Below, in pieces: positions 59,681 through 64,000 of a DNA stretch of 64,000 nucleotides. The notes below the pieces were generated by a model. That model did no database searches. It saw only the letters and a program-made list of their open reading frames with translations, and had not been told where the DNA came from. Made by a program: the position numbers and the translations under genes. This stretch comes from Carettochelys insculpta (lineage: Eukaryota; Chordata; Testudines; Carettochelyidae), in NCBI RefSeq assembly GCF_033958435.1, contig NC_134147.1:43456001-43520000 (forward strand), read 5' to 3'. Numbering within the stretch: position 1 is the stretch's first letter; each line of letters starts with the position of its first letter.

Positions 59681-60338
59681 GCGCAAGCAGGGAGGAGAGA
59701 GGAAAGGTTAAAAAAAAAAAAAAGTTACCTGTTAGTAGTAGGATCAGTTGATTAAGCACATTAATTAGTATGTGTCCCATTCCTGTGAATATCAAAGGTG
59801 AGGAAATTGCCCTTGTAATGCATAAGATACATGAGATCTCTGTTGAGGCAGAGGCTAAGTGTATCAACTTTGCAAATGAATTCCAATTCAGATGTCTCTT
59901 GAAGTAAAATTCTTCTATAGAGGAATGGCCACTTTTAAATACATTCTTGATTGGCCAAGGAGGTTTGTGTTCCCATTCCTGATGGTGGATTTATATCCAT
60001 TCATCCAAAGTCATTTTAGTGGCCATACAACTATATCTGGGGAAAAGGAGCAGAGACAGGAAGACTGGATACAATACCTTTTACTCAGATCAGCTAATGT
60101 CTCCTGCACTTTTGGTACTAGAACACAAGCTTCATGGTGAAGCAAACCCCCTGTTCATTTGGGCTGTCTTTGGAGTTTAGTGAAACAAGTTTGGGTTCAG
60201 ATATCTCTAAGCAAGAAAACCATTCCAACAACAGACTGCTAGGGCATGACTGTAGTGATAGTCTGTCCATACCTTTCACAGCATTGGTTTCTGCACACCT
60301 TCTTCTATTCCAGTACCACAGGTTACCTTAGTATGCAA
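59681..60338. other. Non-coding stretch with A tract
   Basis: Nothing recognised except an A tract near 59709-59722. Confidence 0.3.
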
Positions 60339-60495
60339 GTATCAGAGGGGCAGCCGTGTTAGTCTGGATCTGTAACAGCAACGAAGGGTCCTGTGGCACC
60401 GTATAGACTAACAGAAAAGTTTTGAGCATGAGCTTTCGTGAGCACAGACTCACTTCATCAGATGCTGGTCTTGGAAATCTGCAGCATGTATGCAT
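60339..60495 (-). mobile_element. Linear PLE terminal repeat with target-site duplication
   Basis: CTTAGTATGCAA flanks it (60327-60338, 60496-60507). Read on the minus strand: a leader of about 34 bp, a hammerhead core (60424-60461), the TTAGTCTATACGGTGCCACA block and the head ending GCTGCCCCTCTGATAC. No inverted arm is present, so it is the unfolded form of the elements at 21.1 and 35.5 kb. Confidence 0.88.
60424..60461 (-). ncRNA. Minimal hammerhead ribozyme motif
   Basis: On the minus strand: CTGATGA (60455-60461), stem II of five perfect pairs (GTGAG/CTCAC, hexanucleotide loop), GAAA (60434-60437), two-pair stem III (GC-TCAT-GC), then TC. Every invariant core base of the hammerhead is present and the predicted cut follows the C at 60424. 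Stem I cannot be formed well by the neighbours, as expected for the minimal PLE type thought to act as dimers. Activity is not shown. Confidence 0.75.
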
Positions 60496-60507
60496 CTTAG
60501 TATGCAA

Positions 60508-62231
60508 AGAACCAGAGAGATCTGAAGCATGAGGGAAAAGAGTTAGAGGGCGGGTGGCAAGAGTCTGGCAGACTGTAACATAACATCTTACAGCAGGCTG
60601 TGCAGGAAGCAAAGAAGGTCTTATTTGTCTCAACTCCAGAATCCCAATCAGCAGCAGTATTCTGGGTGGTGAATGTTTTTCTCCATTTAGGAACCAAATT
60701 CAGTGTTTCTTGCTATTCACACTTCATTCATAGGTAAAAGCACTTGGACTGCTGAGGAAGAGCTCTTTGTAGCTCAGAAGCTTGTCTATCTTACCAACAG
60801 AAGCTGGGCCAATAAAATATACTGTTTCACCCACTGTGTCCCTCTGAAACCAAATTGGGCTTTCAGCTTCAGGGAGCAAAGAGCTTGTTTCCCGATCAAG
60901 TTTCATCTGGGGTCCGTTAATGATGGTCTGGAGATGCTGCAAAGTTTTGGCTTATGGAAAGCAAGTTAAGCCCTTGTCCTTTTATGGTGGGAAAATTCTA
61001 ACAGGGAGATATGTTGGTTTAGGCCTGTCATCACCTTTCTGTGGAAAGCCCGGGTGCTGGCTTCTCTTTAGGAGCTGGTTTGAAGAAGCTGTTTTTCATA
61101 ATCTCTTAAACAATAACATACATTGAAAACCTATGTCAAATGCCAGAACTAAGGATGCCCATGAAACTTTAATTTGCCCCATGTTTGTGTGCCTTATGAG
61201 CAAGTCTTTTTAATCACCAGAAGACCCCTGATTTATGTAGTGCCAGCTTCCAGCAAACCCCTACCTTGTAAGCATGAGCTGCATTTTCCAAGGCCTCCAA
61301 CTTAGCCAAAATGTGATGGTTTTTCTCTAAGGCAATAAAAGGCACAAACCTGACATGAGGGCAAAAACCTTACCAAATTTTGGCTGTGCAGCATTGACAT
61401 GTTATAACTTCTCAGTAAAACACCTGTGAAAAAGTGAGAAGTCCAAACTTTTAATTTTTTCCCTAAACTCATTCTGTGAAATGACTGGGCTCCTTTTGCT
61501 GTAACTAACTAAACAAATCGGCTAAAGGCACACGCCCTTCCTGGGAAACTTCAGTCTGAACAGTTAAAATTTGGAAGAGTTATAAGCAACTGAAAACAGG
61601 GCCTTATAATGGAAAGAGTTAGGCAACCTTGCTACTAACTCCACCTCTGGTAACTAATCAAGGAAACTATGAACTAGTTGCAGTTTGGGCAATTCAAAAA
61701 AGGAAAAGATTTGGACCTGCCATGGAAAAGATGGATATTGTGAAAAATGTTGTCAAGCAGCCAGAAGAGATTTGCTCACAGCTTCTCCACTGGCACTAGG
61801 TGGACAGCAGTTAGCCAGCGCATCTTCTTTCACTCCGGCTGTTCCCCTGGCTCAATGCAAAGTAGGCTGGGGCAGTCAGGAGGGGAACATTGAGTTGCCT
61901 CAGTGCCCAAGAAAGGGAGAACCGGCTGGGGCAGAGCAGGTAAGAGCTGACCCGTGAATAGCGTGGGGAAGAGAATAGGAAACAGGGCCAGAAGAAGGAA
62001 GGCTAACGGATATGAAGAAGAATGGGGGACTCTGCTCTAAGAGCTTTTGTCTTAACCACTCATGAGCTCACTGAACAACTTGCTCCCATGTTCTCTCAGA
62101 AGCTCCTCTCGCCATAGCAACTCCCCAGGCTGCCTCCAGCCTCTCTGTTCCCACCCTAGCACCCCAGATTCTTGTTGCTTTGGGAAGTAACATCACCATG
62201 AACTCTATAATTACCACAATACCTCTGTCTC
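60508..62231. other. Non-coding stretch before the C-rich repeat
   Basis: No gene or clear repeat is supported. Composition shifts from AT-rich to GC-richer near 61.8 kb. Confidence 0.35.
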
Positions 62232-62269
62232 TGTGTGTGTGTGTGTGTGTGTGTGTACACACACACACA
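62232..62269. repeat. (TG)n(AC)n microsatellite
   Basis: About twelve TG units are followed directly by six AC units, so the block is self-complementary. Alternating purine-pyrimidine runs of this kind favour Z-DNA and cruciform structures. A shorter AC-rich stretch follows to about 62297. Confidence 0.95.
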
Positions 62270-62829
62270 AGAGAGAGCGCACATGCATACACACACTACT
62301 GGGATAAAGGGCTGTCACACACGGAGCAGAACCTGGCAGCTATGCACCTCTCCTCCACCCCCAGTGCTCCATGCCAGCATTTCTCAGAGGTCTTTCCACC
62401 TTCCCTTCCCAACCAACTCCCAGCGGCATCTCCCTCCAACCCACCCCAGCAGTTATTCCTTCCCCAGCATCTCTTTCCAGGCACCAGCAGCTTGGACAGG
62501 ATGTTTTCCCTCCCTCCACCTCGCACTGGAAAAAGGGCCAGGCGGCCTTTCCTTCTGTCACTTCCTCCCCGAGCCCAGCTTATCCCCATCCTCCAAAGTC
62601 ATTCCTGTCCCACTTCCTCAGCCACCAGCCCAGCTCCTTCCACCCTCCGTCCATCCCCTCAGCTCTCCTCGTCTCCCACCCCCAGCTCCTTCCCCATCTC
62701 AGCTCCTCACCATCCCCATCCTCCTTCCCTCAGTGCAACTCCTTGTCCCTGATTCCCCTACCCCCTGCCCAGCTCTGCTCCTCTCCCCCTTGTTCCCCAG
62801 CCCCAACCCAGCTCCCCTCCCCCTTTGCA

Positions 62830-63300
62830 TTTCACACATCTCCCCCATCCCCAACTTCCCTCCTCCCTCTGCACCCCACCCAACTCGCCCACCCCATCCC
62901 AGCTCTCCTTCCCCTCCCCCACTGCACCCCACCCATCTCCCCCATCTAACTCCCCTCCCCCACTGCACCCCACCCAACTTCTCTCAGGTCCCAACTCCCC
63001 ACTCTGCACCCCCCAACTCCACTCAGCCCGCACCTCCCCTTTGCACCTCGCCCAACTCACCCACCCCAACTCCCCTCCCCCACTGCACCCCACCCAACTC
63101 TTTCCTGCACCCCCCAGCTCCACTCAGCCCCCACCTCCCCTTTGCACCTCGCCCAACTCCCCTCCCCCACTGCACCCCACCCAACTCTTTCCAGCTCCCA
63201 AATCCCCCCTGCACTCCCCCAAACTCGACTCAGCCCCCACCTCCCCTCTGCCCCCCGCCCAACTCCTCTGCCCCGCAACCCCTTTGCCTCCCCAACTCCT
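62830..63300. repeat. C-rich, G-poor tandem repeat upstream of the CpG island
   Basis: The + strand is almost pure C/A/T with long C runs. Three higher-order units of about 101-104 bp start near 63004, 63105 and 63209 (each CTGCACYCCCC... followed by a CAGCCC..CACCTCCCCT block). A shorter block, CCCCTCCCCCACTGCACCCC, recurs at 62911, 62952, 63072 and 63159. C-rich sequence of the same general character begins near 62400. The minus strand is correspondingly G-rich, with many closely spaced G runs able to form quadruplexes. Confidence 0.85.
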
Positions 63301-63375
63301 CCCCCCCTTTGACAACCCAACCTCTCCCCGGCCCGGCGGGGCGGGGCGGAGCGAGGCGGTGAGCGCGCTCGCAGG

Positions 63376-63386
63376 GCGCCTGCGCC
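63376..63386. promoter_or_regulatory. NRF1-like palindromic site in the CpG island
   Basis: GCGCCTGCGCC closely resembles the NRF1 consensus (YGCGCAYGCGCR). Its position inside the CpG island, about 280 bp upstream of the start codon, is typical for such sites. Binding is inferred only. Confidence 0.35.
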
Positions 63387-63427
63387 AGCACTGCCGGGGG
63401 CTGCCGGCTGGAACGGGACGGGCTGAA

Positions 63428-63463
63428 ATGGAACAAGCCCGCGGCGCCTTTGTAGCGGCTTAA
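63428..63463 (+). other. Candidate upstream ORF, 11 codons
   Basis: An ATG with A at -3 and G at +4 opens an 11-codon frame ending in TAA, about 200 nt before the MAGI-like start. It only matters if transcription starts upstream of 63428, which cannot be decided here. Confidence 0.35.
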
Positions 63464-63572
63464 AGGAGCCGCAGCCGCCGCGCGGGGTCGGTGCCGCCCG
63501 GGCGGAGGGGCGGCCCCAGGGCCGAGCCGCGGGCGGGGCGGGGCCGAGCCGAGCCGAGCCGGGCGCAGCAGG

Positions 63573-63581
63573 ATGGCCTGA
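63573..63581 (+). other. Minimal upstream ORF (ATG GCC TGA)
   Basis: A two-codon reading frame, Met-Ala-stop, lies 90 nt upstream of the main ATG. Its context (A at -3, G at +4) is as good as that of the main start, so scanning ribosomes should often initiate on it. A minimal uORF of this kind could lower or regulate translation of the scaffold. Confidence 0.45.
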
Positions 63582-63998
<417 letters not shown>

Positions 63999-64000
63999 CT

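Noticed and set aside
62235..63362. A 375-codon open frame of Pro/Ser/His-rich protein on the + strand
   Set aside because: It is a by-product of the C-rich, G-poor repeat, which lacks stop codons by composition. It has no domain, two other frames are open over the same DNA, and it starts in a TG microsatellite.

Overview
The window looks like a non-mammalian amniote genome, most likely a cryptodiran turtle. The grounds are antisense tRNA-headed SINEs of the turtle Cry type, many CR1 LINE pieces, hAT and palindromic TIR elements, and several copies of repeats I associate with turtle genomes. This taxonomic call rests on repeat content recognised from memory and was not searched.

Gene content is very low. 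The only protein-coding exon I can support is at the far right end (63663-63972, + strand): the first coding exon of a MAGI-family membrane-associated guanylate kinase scaffold. It sits in a CpG island with GC boxes and ends at a phase-1 splice donor. Two short upstream reading frames lie in the presumed 5' leader, and a strongly strand-asymmetric C-rich tandem repeat (about 62.8-63.3 kb) lies directly upstream of the island. The peptide is closest to MAGI1 as I remember it, but is more diverged than I expect for an amniote MAGI1 orthologue, so a fourth MAGI paralogue is possible.

The remaining 62 kb or so is intergenic sequence upstream of that promoter, built from layered transposons. (1) Penelope-like element (PLE) terminal repeats, several carrying a recognisable minimal hammerhead ribozyme motif. 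Four of them are fold-back (head, arm, loop, inverted arm) copies and three copies have 12-13 bp target-site duplications. (2) A 5'-truncated LINE with a 13 bp target-site duplication and a C-terminal zinc-knuckle, plus a second 3' fragment ending in (TAC)11. (3) CR1 LINEs at 15.5, 22.1, 46.0-47.2, 48.5-49.8 and 52.6 kb. (4) LTR-type repeats, including one TGTCA...TGACA family in three copies (20.7, 40.4, 54.9 kb) and a minus-strand LTR with TATA and polyadenylation signals (31.2-32.3 kb). (5) hAT elements (one with a perfect 8 bp duplication), palindromic MITEs and GC-rich dispersed repeats. (6) Minisatellites and microsatellites.

Between the repeats are AT-rich blocks with no repeat signature (for example 12.9-13.7, 17.7-18.3, 34.8-35.2 kb). 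They are the best places to look for conserved regulatory elements of the downstream gene. I saw no convincing tRNA, rRNA, CRISPR or other cellular gene.
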